From Streptosporangium sp. NBC_01495 (GTDB lineage: Bacteria; Actinomycetota; Actinomycetes; Streptosporangiales; Streptosporangiaceae), in assembly GCF_036250735.1 (NCBI RefSeq), contig NZ_CP109430.1, positions 2,976,001 through 3,040,000 of the forward strand: 64,000 nucleotides of DNA, written 5' to 3'. Positions 8,875 to 16,837 of this stretch are shown piece after piece (the stretch's first letter is position 1; each line of letters begins with the position of its first letter). Under the pieces are notes generated by a model. That model was not told where the DNA came from. It saw only the letters and a list, made by a program, of their open reading frames with translations, and made no database searches. The position numbers and the translations under genes are program-made.

Positions 8875-9378
8875 TTACCCTGGGCTTTTGCCCGGCCGGA
8901 GCGTGCGGAGCGGGCCCGCGGGCGTCGCCTCCATGGCCGCGGTGGCCTTCGTCATGATCTGCCGCATGGTCTCGACCTCCTCGGGGGTGAGCCGGTCGAT
9001 CAGGAAGGCGCGCACCACGGCCACGTGCCCCGGCGCGGTGCGTTCCAGGCAGCGCCTGCCCTCCTCGGTGAGCACGGCCAGCACGCCCCGCTCGTCCGAC
9101 GGGCAGGCCGCCCGCGTGACGAGTCCCTTCCGTTCCAGCTGCCCGATCTGGTAGGTGAGACCGCTTTTCGAAACGATCAGCCGGTTGGCCAGCTCGGTCA
9201 TCCGCATCTGCCCGCCGGGGTGCTGGGAGAGTTTCGCCAGGATCTCGTACTGGGCGTGGGTCAGACCGGAGTCGGCTTTCAGCTGGTCCTCGACACGGCG
9301 CTCCAGGAGGTGCGTCGCGGCCACATAGGCCATCCACGCGGCCATCTCGCTCTCATTGAGCCATCTCGTGTCGCTCAC
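8875..9378 (-). CDS. MarR-family transcriptional regulator
   Basis: A 167-aa winged-helix repressor with the MarR core: LTHAQYEILAKLSQHPGG, then MTELANRLIVSKSGLTYQI as the recognition helix, then RDERG-like wing residues (PSDERGVLAVLTEEG). The start is taken at GTG 9378, which gives the usual family length. The gene is divergent from the DoxX gene, and the shared spacer holds matching palindromic sites, so it probably represses both itself and DoxX. The ligand is unknown; phenolic or oxidative signals are typical for this family. Confidence 0.9.
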   Translation of the reverse strand: MSDTRWLNESEMAAWMAYVAATHLLERRVEDQLKADSGLTHAQYEILAKLSQHPGGQMRMTELANRLIVSKSGLTYQIGQLERKGLVTRAACPSDERGVLAVLTEEGRRCLERTAPGHVAVVRAFLIDRLTPEEVETMRQIMTKATAAMEATPAGPLRTLRPGKSPG

Positions 9379-9396
9379 CGGAACATTGTACGGCTT

Positions 9397-9439
9397 GTTC
9401 GAATTTGAACTAACCGCTATGGTTTGGTGCAAATTCGAA
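9397..9439. promoter_or_regulatory. Paired MarR operator candidates
   Basis: GTTCGAATTTGAAC (9397-9410) is an imperfect palindrome; a second copy in inverted orientation, CAAATTCGAA, lies at 9430-9439. A TTGAAC / TATGGT promoter-like pair (9405-9410, about 9419) for the DoxX gene overlaps the first site, so binding would block it. Confidence 0.7.
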
Positions 9440-9456
9440 TGACAAGAGGAGTCATC

Positions 9457-9879
9457 ATGCTTGACCAGGTACGGCCCTACGCCCTGCTGCTGGCGCGGAT
9501 CGCCCTCGGCGTGATCTTCTTGATCCACGGCGCGCAGAAGTTCCTGACGACGGGACTGGGCCAGACCACCGGGTTCTTCGAGTCTTCGGGGATCCCGCTC
9601 GCGGCGGTCGCCGCACCGGCGGTCGCCGTCCTCGAGGTCGTCGGCGGCATCGCGCTCATCCTGGGCGCGGCCCTGCCCGTGTTCGGCCTCCTGCTCGTGC
9701 TCAACATGCTCGGCGCCATCGTCTTCGTCCATCTCGCCAACGGCTTCTCGGTGGGCGAGGGCGGTTACGAGTTCGTCCTCGCGCTCGCCGCCGGCACCCT
9801 GGTCGTCGCCTTCAGCGGCGGCGGGGCCCTGGCCGTCGACACCTTCTGGCAGCGCCGCCGCCGGCCGGCCACCGTCTGA
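9457..9879 (+). CDS. DoxX-family membrane protein
   Basis: A 140-aa integral membrane protein with four hydrophobic helices and the DoxX core (LLARIALGVIFLIHGAQKF ... GGIALILG). Members act with oxidative-stress or thiosulfate/quinone chemistry, but most have no defined reaction. AGAGGA precedes ATG 9457; the frame is open from 9424. It is divergently paired with a MarR repressor. The last 12 codons lie in a 45-bp duplication that runs past the stop. Confidence 0.9.
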   Translation: MLDQVRPYALLLARIALGVIFLIHGAQKFLTTGLGQTTGFFESSGIPLAAVAAPAVAVLEVVGGIALILGAALPVFGLLLVLNMLGAIVFVHLANGFSVGEGGYEFVLALAAGTLVVAFSGGGALAVDTFWQRRRRPATV

Positions 9880-9930
9880 CCGGCCACCTTCTGGCAGCGC
9901 CGTCGCCGGCCGGCCACCGTCCAACCGGCC
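9841..9930 (+). repeat. 45-bp tandem duplication across the DoxX stop codon
   Basis: Units 9841-9885 and 9886-9930 match at 42 of 45 positions. The first contains the functional DoxX stop; in the second the TGA has become CAA. Confidence 0.9.
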
Positions 9931-10058
9931 ACCGGGCCGGCAGGTTCGGCAGGTTCGGCCGGCCATCGGAATTACGGATGCCGGGCCTTTCTCCAGCGGG
10001 AGGGTCCGGCCGACCGGAACCCACGACATCGAGCGTCACGAGATCCCGGCCCCGGACA

Positions 10059-10922
10059 ATGGGCATAGCTGTTCTCGACAGCGCCCAAGAACTGGGGGTC
10101 GGTGTGCGTCTGCTCCAAAGAATAAGCAGGGATTTCAAGGCCCGGCAGCATATCGACGCGTATGCTCTCACGGCCGTTCTCTTCGCTTTCGCCTTTCTCT
10201 CAATCTTCGGTGACAAGCTGGACGTCGACCTCAGATGGGCCGTCCTGTTCTCCGGGGTCGGGTTGCTTCTCTACCGGCTCACCCTGCCCGCGGAGCCCGC
10301 CGAGTCGCCCACCGGTCTTCTGCACGACCGTTCCGTGTACGACGCGGTGCCGCTGTCCTCACTGCTGGCCCAGGCCCGTGACGTGCGCGTGTTCGCGCCG
10401 TCCGCGGTCAACCTGCTGTCGGCGCAGACCTGTGAGCTCATACGCAACACGGTGCTCGCGCGGGAGAAGGGAAAGGCCAGGATCGTCATTCTCGACCCCA
10501 TGGAGAAGACGGCGGTCCGGCAGGCCGCGAAGCAGCTGGACGATTCGATCGAGTTTCCCGTCCAGCGGCTTCCGGCCGCGCTGGACAGCACGATGGAACG
10601 CCTTCGGCTGATGAGCGGCTGGAAAACGGCTGGCGAGTTCGAATACCGCCTGCTTTCCTACAGTCCGGGATTCAGTCTCGTGCTTGTCGACCCGGAAACC
10701 CCCCGGGGCCGGGTCATGGTGGAGATTCACGGTTTTCACAACGCGTCGACCTCCTCGCGCATGCACCTGGAGCTGACCCGAGGCCGCGACGAGCGCTGGT
10801 ACACCTACTGGGTGAACCAGTTCGACCACATGTGGGAGGCGGCGAGACGGGACGACGTCACGCCGTTTTCCGCAGGAGCTCCTCGGCCTGCTTCCGCAGA
10901 TGTGGTGGAAGCCCAGGAGTGA
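10059..10922 (+). CDS. Membrane-anchored protein beside the Fxs-SIR2-STAND module
   Basis: A ~287-aa protein with two hydrophobic segments near the N-terminus (AYALTAVLFAFAFLSIFG and WAVLFSGVGLLLYRL) followed by a cytoplasmic-type domain of about 200 residues. The alternating beta/alpha pattern (DVRVFAPSAVNLLS ... KARIVILDP ... FSLVLVDPETPRGRVMVEI) is reminiscent of phospholipase D-like folds but lacks an HKD motif. The start is uncertain: ATG 10059, or GTG 10104 behind GGGGG. It is convergent with the STAND gene and overlaps its 3' end by 65 bp. Copy B of the module has no equivalent, so membership in the system is possible but unproven. Confidence 0.6.
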   Translation: MGIAVLDSAQELGVGVRLLQRISRDFKARQHIDAYALTAVLFAFAFLSIFGDKLDVDLRWAVLFSGVGLLLYRLTLPAEPAESPTGLLHDRSVYDAVPLSSLLAQARDVRVFAPSAVNLLSAQTCELIRNTVLAREKGKARIVILDPMEKTAVRQAAKQLDDSIEFPVQRLPAALDSTMERLRLMSGWKTAGEFEYRLLSYSPGFSLVLVDPETPRGRVMVEIHGFHNASTSSRMHLELTRGRDERWYTYWVNQFDHMWEAARRDDVTPFSAGAPRPASADVVEAQE

Positions 10923-12843
10923 CCGCGCCGAGCGCCCGCGAGGCGAGCCCCTCCGACATCGCGGGTCGCCCCAGCAGGGCGTGGACGCGCGCGGCCCGCA
11001 CCAGGACGGGACCGCTGTCGGACTCGCCGGCGAGCGCGTCCAGGATCTCCTGCTGGGCGGCGTCGAACCGCCGCTCCAGGGCGAGGGCGAGCGCCCTGGC
11101 GGCGATCGTGGCGGGCCGCTGGTGCCTGCGGACGAGGTCCAGGTCGCGCAGCGCCTCCGCGGGCTTTCCGAGGTCGGCCAGGATCTCGCCGCGCAGCGCG
11201 AGCGCCTCGGCGGGGGGCTCGTCCGCGAGCGCGACGGCCCCGTTGAGCAGGGCGAGGGCGGCGCGTGGCTGTCCCAGATGCCAGAGGGCCTGCCCGAGCG
11301 CCAGATGCGCGGACAGGTCGTTGGGAACCCAGGACAGGGCGGAGCGCAGCCGCTCGACCGCGCTGTCGTACCGTCCCTGCGACAGCCAGAGCCGTCCCTC
11401 CCCGGTCAGCGCGGAGGCCACCCCGTTGAACCGCTGGAGCGTCGCGAACATGTCGGCCGCCTCCTCGAACCGGCTCCGCGCGCTCTCCACCTCGCCTTCC
11501 GCCGACGCCACCTCTCCCAGGATCAGCAGGGCCTCGGCACGCACCCACGTCTCGCCGCTCCCCGAGGCGCGGACCGCCTCCTCCGCGAGCCTGCGGGCCG
11601 TCTCCCACCCGCCCCTGGCCAGCGCCAGCCTCGCGTCGCCGAGGTAGGCCGCCGGGGGCCGCGACTGGCGCACCGAGCCGATCAGGCGATCGTGCTGCAG
11701 CTCGTACCAGCGGATCCCCAGCCGGTGCTCGCCCCGCAGGATGTGGGAGTCCTCCAGCGCCTTGGCGACGGCGTTCGGCATGCCGGCCGTCTCGTGGAGG
11801 CCCTCGTAGACGGTGTTGCGCGTCCCGTGCTCGGTGACGAAGGTCTTGCGCAACCAGGAGCGGATCTCGCTCGAGGTGACACCGGACTCGGCCGAGACGC
11901 GCGCGAGCATCCGATCGCAGAAGCCGGTCAGGAACCGGTCGACGTTCACGTGCAGGTTCACGTGTTCCACGCTGATCTCCCGGAGGCCGGAGGGCAGCGA
12001 CTCCCACAGCGCGGAGCAGACGACCTGCAGCTGGACCGGTTCGACCGTGTTCAGCGTCAGCGTGGTCGTCTGCCCCTCGTCGTTGGAGATCGGGACGGTG
12101 CGCAGGTCGTCGACGAGCCGTTCCGCGGCACCGGGGGCGAAGAACCGGCCGGTGCGCTCGAGCGGCCTCGTGGTGGCGTCGAGCGCCGCGGCGCGGGTGA
12201 GCGGCGGCAGCTGGAACCGTGCCCGCGAGCCCCGGCCCAGCGGGCGCTCGTGCGGCAGGACGGAGGCCAGGTACTCCTCGCGCAGCGACAGCAGCAGGTG
12301 GAGGCCGTCGTGCTCCTCCACCGCCCTCGCCAGCTGGCGCAGGAGCCCGTGGCGTTCCTCCTCGAGGTCGAGCGGGCCGCCGAACAGCTCCTCCGCCTGG
12401 TCGACGGCGACCAGGACGGGCACCGGGTCGCCGTACCTGTCGGTGCGTTCGGGGCGTTCGGCCAGGAAGTCCGAGACCGTCAGCCCGGCCAGCGCCGGCA
12501 GCGGCCGGTCCGGCGCCCAGGCCGACAGCAACGCCAGCACGTAGGGGTTGCCGGGCACCTTCGGGCGCAGCGAGGTGATGCCGCGCGGCGACACGCGGGC
12601 GATGGGCAGGACGTCGGCGCGCTCGGGCTCGACGCGCGGCAGGACACCCGCGTGGAGAAGGGAAGTCTTGCCGACCCCCGAGGCCCCGAACAGCACGGTG
12701 AGGCCGGTGGCCTGCCAGATGGTGGCGATGTCGCGGGCCTCGCGCTCCCGCCCGAAGAACAGCGCGTGCTCGCTCCGGTCGTAGGGGCGCAGCCCCACGT
12801 ACGGCCGGATGGTCCCGTCGCCGGTGCGAGTCGCGGTCGTCAT
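10858..12843 (-). CDS. STAND NTPase with C-terminal helical repeats (copy A)
   Basis: A 661-aa signal-transduction ATPase with numerous domains. The N-terminus RPYVGLRPYDRSEHALFFGRE leads into Walker A GASGVGKT (53-60) and Walker B LVAVDQAEELFGG (145-156), the DQ-x-EELF form typical of conflict-associated STAND proteins. A winged-helix-like region follows, and from about residue 410 Ala/Leu-rich tetratricopeptide-like repeats run to the end. ATG 12843 overlaps the SIR2 stop (ATGA), so the two are translationally coupled. It is a clear paralogue of the gene at 26102-28126. By family, nucleotide-driven oligomerisation triggered through the repeats would activate a partner effector, here most likely SIR2. 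Confidence 0.85.
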   Translation of the reverse strand: MTTATRTGDGTIRPYVGLRPYDRSEHALFFGREREARDIATIWQATGLTVLFGASGVGKTSLLHAGVLPRVEPERADVLPIARVSPRGITSLRPKVPGNPYVLALLSAWAPDRPLPALAGLTVSDFLAERPERTDRYGDPVPVLVAVDQAEELFGGPLDLEEERHGLLRQLARAVEEHDGLHLLLSLREEYLASVLPHERPLGRGSRARFQLPPLTRAAALDATTRPLERTGRFFAPGAAERLVDDLRTVPISNDEGQTTTLTLNTVEPVQLQVVCSALWESLPSGLREISVEHVNLHVNVDRFLTGFCDRMLARVSAESGVTSSEIRSWLRKTFVTEHGTRNTVYEGLHETAGMPNAVAKALEDSHILRGEHRLGIRWYELQHDRLIGSVRQSRPPAAYLGDARLALARGGWETARRLAEEAVRASGSGETWVRAEALLILGEVASAEGEVESARSRFEEAADMFATLQRFNGVASALTGEGRLWLSQGRYDSAVERLRSALSWVPNDLSAHLALGQALWHLGQPRAALALLNGAVALADEPPAEALALRGEILADLGKPAEALRDLDLVRRHQRPATIAARALALALERRFDAAQQEILDALAGESDSGPVLVRAARVHALLGRPAMSEGLASRALGAVTPGLPPHLRKQAEELLRKTA

Positions 12844-13781
12844 GACGTCCGTCCCATTCTCCGCCGGAGTTCCGCGCAGAACTCCGAGGCGGTCCCCAGG
12901 AAGATCGAGATGTTCCAGCGGTCGAGATAGTGGGTGATGTAGCGTCTGGCCTTGCTCTCGGCGCTCTCGGCGCTCTCGGCGCTCCCGCCGCTCCCGCCGC
13001 TCCCGCCGCTCCCGCCGCTCCCGGTGTCGCCCGCCGACCCGCTGACCTCGGGCATGAGCTGCACGCTCACGTGCCGCCGCTTGTTGCTGCGGGGGGTGTT
13101 GCGCACCAGGCCGTGGAACAGCACCCGAAACGTCCAGTCCTGCAGGCTGTAGCCCACGAAGAGCAGCGGCCGGGTGGTCATCGCCCGCAGGATCGGGGTC
13201 GGCAGCGGGTGCCGCCCGTCGGTCGCGACGGCGTCCACCATGTTGACAAGGTACGTCAGGTAGTCGGCCTCGGTCAGCACCAGCGACGCGGGCTCCGCCC
13301 AGCTTCCGTGGAGGTGGTAGACGACGGGCCGCTCCACCGTCGGCTCCGGCAGGAGGGGGGCCGCGGCGGGGTCGGTGTCCCACCAGGGGGAGACGGCCAC
13401 GTGGGGCTCCTTGCCCTGCGCCCGCAACGCCTCGGCCAGGAAGTCGTCGTAGTTCGTCGTGAGGAACGTCGTCAGCGGGAAACCGGCCAGCAGCCGGTGC
13501 GGTTCGCCGGGATCACCCGGCGGAGGCCGCCCGTGCGAGCGCAGGTGGCCGCAGACCGCCTCCTTGAGGTCGACCGGATCGCGCACCACGGCCTCGCCGT
13601 ACTGCATCACCCGGGCCAGGTCGCCCGCGTCGGAGAACGGGTAGCCGTAGCGGAGGGCGTACCGGTTGCTGAGGACGGTGCCGGTGGGAAGGGTGCCGGC
13701 ACAGGCTCCCGCTCCGAGGAAAGGGGCGCAGTCACCCCTGCCGAGCTGGTCGATCAAACGTTCCCAGTCGGTGTCGTCCAC
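12840..13781 (-). CDS. SIR2-like protein (copy A)
   Basis: A ~313-aa protein of the bacterial SIR2-like (SIR2_2) type, members of which hydrolyse NAD in phage-defence systems. Visible NAD-site motifs: FLGAGACAG (21-29), FLTTNYDD (106-113), VYHLHGS (154-160) and LLFVGYSLQDWTF (206-218). A low-complexity Gly-Ser insertion (about 253-276, encoded by the repeats at 12955-13023) sits before the C-terminal helices and is absent from copy B. I chose GTG 13781 because it aligns with the copy B start; GTG 13835 is an in-frame alternative. It lies between the precursor gene and the STAND gene, same strand. Confidence 0.82.
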   Translation of the reverse strand: MDDTDWERLIDQLGRGDCAPFLGAGACAGTLPTGTVLSNRYALRYGYPFSDAGDLARVMQYGEAVVRDPVDLKEAVCGHLRSHGRPPPGDPGEPHRLLAGFPLTTFLTTNYDDFLAEALRAQGKEPHVAVSPWWDTDPAAAPLLPEPTVERPVVYHLHGSWAEPASLVLTEADYLTYLVNMVDAVATDGRHPLPTPILRAMTTRPLLFVGYSLQDWTFRVLFHGLVRNTPRSNKRRHVSVQLMPEVSGSAGDTGSGGSGGSGGSGGSAESAESAESKARRYITHYLDRWNISIFLGTASEFCAELRRRMGRTS

Positions 13782-13847
13782 GGCCCCACCATGTTTGTCG
13801 ACAAAGAGCGTGAGTCTCGCACTCCAATGTCGCACATCGGTGGGTTG

Positions 13848-14036
13848 TCACAAAGGTTTTGATATGAACGAGTCGAATCCGGCCACCGGGCCGGTGTCCT
13901 CGTCTTCGACTATTTCCCGCAGTGCGAGGCCGAGGACGGAATCGCCGATCCCGTCAAGATCGGCCAGGTTCATCTTCGTGAGGTCGATCAGGCCTTTGCC
14001 GAAATCGGCGTCGGCCATGACGGCTTCATCGCTCAT
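13848..14036 (-). CDS. fxsA: FxSxx-COOH-type RiPP precursor with extended tail (copy A)
   Basis: A 62-aa peptide with an acidic helical leader and C-terminus VAGFDSFISKPL. Copy B's precursor ends AGFTSSI exactly at the stop, so FDSFI aligns with FTSSI and copy A carries four more residues (SKPL). Two FxS tripeptides result, F54-D-S56 and F57-I-S59. FxsB-type maturases are known to form Phe-to-residue cyclophane crosslinks at such motifs. GAGGGAG precedes ATG 14036. The gene is first in the minus-strand set fxsA-SIR2-STAND and divergent from the NB-ARC/TPR gene. The extension could be a stop-codon mutation (TGA to TCA) or a working two-motif core. Confidence 0.82.
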   Translation of the reverse strand: MSDEAVMADADFGKGLIDLTKMNLADLDGIGDSVLGLALREIVEDEDTGPVAGFDSFISKPL

Positions 14037-14299
14037 GCGGACTCCCTCGCACCCCCGCGTTCCCGGCTCTTCATGTGTCCCCGCCCGGGGCCATCGTTAC
14101 ACTCTTCCGATGACCGGGCGAGCGCTTCGGACGATAATTTGGAAGACCGGGCGGTATGGTATACGGATAATAATCCTTTTTAGGGTGTGACAGTGATGTC
14201 CTTTGGGACGTAGCCATAAGACTCTGACCCCTTCGTTTATGCGCTTGCGAGGACCGGGCGTCTAGGCTGATCCCAAATCGGGCGAGTGGAGGCGGTCGC
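14037..14299. promoter_or_regulatory. Divergent promoter region, copy A
   Basis: This 263-bp spacer separates fxsA (minus) from fxsT (plus) and contains the most AT-rich DNA of copy A (about 14155-14185). An imperfect palindrome, ATGTCCTTTGGGACGT, lies at 14196-14211. Copy B has a stronger palindrome with the same TGGGAC element at the equivalent place. Confidence 0.5.
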
Positions 14300-16837
14300 G
14301 TGCCCATTTCACAGTCGTCGGGGGCTTCCCGGGCAACGGGACGCCAGCCCCAGGTCTGGGGAAAGGTCCCCCAGCAGAACAAGAACTTCACCGGCAGGGA
14401 AGACCTTCTCGACAAGCTGCACACCGGGGTCACCTCCGAGGTCACCGCGGTGGTGCCGCACGCCCTCCACGGGTTCGGCGGCGTCGGCAAGACCCACGTC
14501 GCGATCGAGTACGCCTACCGCTTCCGCCACGAGTACGACCTGGTCTGGTGGATCCCCGCGGACCAGCCGATGCTGGTGCGCTCCTCGCTGGCCGCGCTCG
14601 CCCCGCACCTGGGGGTGCCCTCCTCCTCCGCGATGGGCGTGGAGGACGCGTCCGCGGCCGTGCTGGACGCCCTGCGCCGCGGCGAGCCCTACTCCCGCTG
14701 GCTGCTCGTCTTCGACAACGCCGAGCAGCCGGAGGACATCAACGAGATCGTCCCGCGCGGTCCCGGGCACGTCCTGATCACCTCCCGCAACCACGCCTGG
14801 CAGAGCGTGGTCGACACCCTTCCCGTCGACGTCTTCACCCGGGCGGAGAGCATCGAGTTCCTCAGCAAGCGGGTGCCCAGCTCGACCAGCCTCGACGACA
14901 GGAACCGGCTGGCCGACCAGCTCGGCGACCTGCCGCTCGCCCTGGAGCAGGCCGGGGCCCTGCAGACCGAGACCGGCATGTCCGTCGAGCAGTACCTCCG
15001 GCTGCTGCAGGAGCAGACGGCCCAGCTGCTCGGGGCCAACAAGGCGCCCGACTACCCGCTGTCCATGACCGCGGCGTGGTCGCTGTCGGTGTCCCAGCTC
15101 AAGGCGAAGCTGCCCGAGGCCGTGGAGCTCCTGCGCTGCTGCGCCTTCTTCGGGCCGGATCCCATTCCCCGCGACGTGTTCGGGGTGCTTCCCGATGACT
15201 TCGCGCCCGGGTCGCGCCTCGGCCCGCTCCTCGACAACCCGATCCTGCTGAGCAAGGGCATCAAGGAGCTGGGACGCTACGCCCTGGCCAGGATCGACTC
15301 CGACAACCGGACCATCCAGGTGCACCGGCTGATCCAGGCGCTCCTGCGTGACGAGCTGAGCGAGGAGGAGCACGCGTCCTTCCGCCACGAGGTGCACCTG
15401 CTGCTGGCGGCGGCGTCACCGGGCCCCCCCGACGACAACGTCCTGTGGCCGCGCTACGCGGAGCTGCTCAGCCACGTGACACCCGCGCAGATCGAGGTCA
15501 GCCGCGACCCCCGCATCCGCCGCTTCGCCCTCGACGTCGTGCGCTACCTCTACTCGTCGGGGGGCTACCAGTCGGCGAGGAATCTCGTCGGGCGCCTGAT
15601 CGAGAGATGGCGGGCCGACAGCGGCGACGAGGACCAGCACGTGCTCTCCGCGCACCGGCACTCTGGGATCGTCCTGCGCGAGCTCGGCGACTACCGGGCC
15701 TCCTTCGAGCTCAACCGCGGGACACTGGCGCGCATGCGGGAGGTCCTCGGGCCCGACCACGAGGAGACCCTGCTGCTCACCAACAGCCACGGCGGCGACC
15801 TGAGGATGCGGGGTGACTTCGCGGCCGCCCTGGCACACGACGAGGAGTCGCTGCGCCAGCACCAGGCGCTGTTCGGCCCGAGACACCGCCGGACGCTGCG
15901 CACCATGAACAACCTCGCGCTCGACTACATGCTGCTCGGCGACTACCAGAAGGCGAGCGAGCTGCAGCAGGCCGCCTACACGCTGCAGCGCTCCAGCGAC
16001 TCCAAGTCGAGCCAGCAGTCCATCCTCACCTCGTGGAACGGCCTGGCCCGCATCGTGCGGCTCAGGGGCGAATACTCGGAGGCCTGTGACATCGGCGAGG
16101 ACGCCTACGACTCCAGCGTCCAGGAGCTGGGGGCCGACCACCCCAGGACCCTGCGCGCCGCCAAGGACCTGTCCATCGCCAAGCGCAGGGCGGGGCTGAT
16201 CGACGAGGCGTTCGAGATCGCCCAGCGGACGTTCGAGCTGGAGGAGCGCATCTTCGGCCGCGACCACCCCGACACGCTCGCGGCCGCCCTGTGCCTGGCC
16301 AACGCGCAGCGCACCAGGGGGGAGATCGACGAGGCGCTGGAACTGCTGCGCGACACGGCGGCCCGCTATCCCAGAAGATACGGGGACGAGCACCCCTTCA
16401 CCTTCGGCTGCAACATGAACCTCGCCCTGCTGCTGCGGGTCAACGGAGAGGTCGAGGAGGCGAACGAGCTCGACCTGAGATGCCTGGAGGGCTTCGACCG
16501 CACGCTGGGGCGCGAGCACCACTACTCGCTCACCTGCGCGATCAACCTCGCCAGCGACCTCGCCGCCAGGGGAGAGACCTCCCAGGCCGGGCGGCTGGGC
16601 CAGGAGACGCTGGCACAGCTGCGGGAGCTGCTGGGCGTCGACCATCCGCTCACCCTCGCCTGCGCGAACAACCTCGTCGTCGACCTGCGGGTCCGGGGTG
16701 CCCTGGCGGAGGCGGAGACGCTGGAGGCCGACACCTTCGAGCGCTACCGGCGGGTGCTGGGCGAGGACCATCCCGACACGACGGTGGCGCTGAGGGGGGA
16801 GCGGCTCGACTTCGACTTCGACCCGCCCGCCCTCTAA
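14300..16837 (+). CDS. fxsT: FxSxx-COOH system NB-ARC/TPR protein (copy A)
   Basis: An 845-aa STAND-type protein. An N-terminal block (QPQVWGKVPQQNKNFTGRED) leads to an NB-ARC ATPase with Walker A GFGGVGKT (58-65), Walker B RWLLVFDNAE (133-142) and the GDLPLALEQAG motif. From about residue 480 to the end there are repeated ~42-residue TPR units with LG-x-DHP and TL-x-N-LA motifs. This matches the tetratricopeptide protein always found with FxSxx-COOH/FxsB systems; its biochemical role is not established. GTG 14300 follows GGAGG. The stop overlaps that of the convergent fxsB gene by 3 bp. Confidence 0.88.
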   Translation: MPISQSSGASRATGRQPQVWGKVPQQNKNFTGREDLLDKLHTGVTSEVTAVVPHALHGFGGVGKTHVAIEYAYRFRHEYDLVWWIPADQPMLVRSSLAALAPHLGVPSSSAMGVEDASAAVLDALRRGEPYSRWLLVFDNAEQPEDINEIVPRGPGHVLITSRNHAWQSVVDTLPVDVFTRAESIEFLSKRVPSSTSLDDRNRLADQLGDLPLALEQAGALQTETGMSVEQYLRLLQEQTAQLLGANKAPDYPLSMTAAWSLSVSQLKAKLPEAVELLRCCAFFGPDPIPRDVFGVLPDDFAPGSRLGPLLDNPILLSKGIKELGRYALARIDSDNRTIQVHRLIQALLRDELSEEEHASFRHEVHLLLAAASPGPPDDNVLWPRYAELLSHVTPAQIEVSRDPRIRRFALDVVRYLYSSGGYQSARNLVGRLIERWRADSGDEDQHVLSAHRHSGIVLRELGDYRASFELNRGTLARMREVLGPDHEETLLLTNSHGGDLRMRGDFAAALAHDEESLRQHQALFGPRHRRTLRTMNNLALDYMLLGDYQKASELQQAAYTLQRSSDSKSSQQSILTSWNGLARIVRLRGEYSEACDIGEDAYDSSVQELGADHPRTLRAAKDLSIAKRRAGLIDEAFEIAQRTFELEERIFGRDHPDTLAAALCLANAQRTRGEIDEALELLRDTAARYPRRYGDEHPFTFGCNMNLALLLRVNGEVEEANELDLRCLEGFDRTLGREHHYSLTCAINLASDLAARGETSQAGRLGQETLAQLRELLGVDHPLTLACANNLVVDLRVRGALAEAETLEADTFERYRRVLGEDHPDTTVALRGERLDFDFDPPAL

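Noticed and set aside
10900..12930. 676-codon plus-strand frame
   Set aside because: It is a shadow antisense to the STAND gene; the minus frame has Walker motifs and coupled starts, the plus frame has only Gly/Arg/Gln-rich text.
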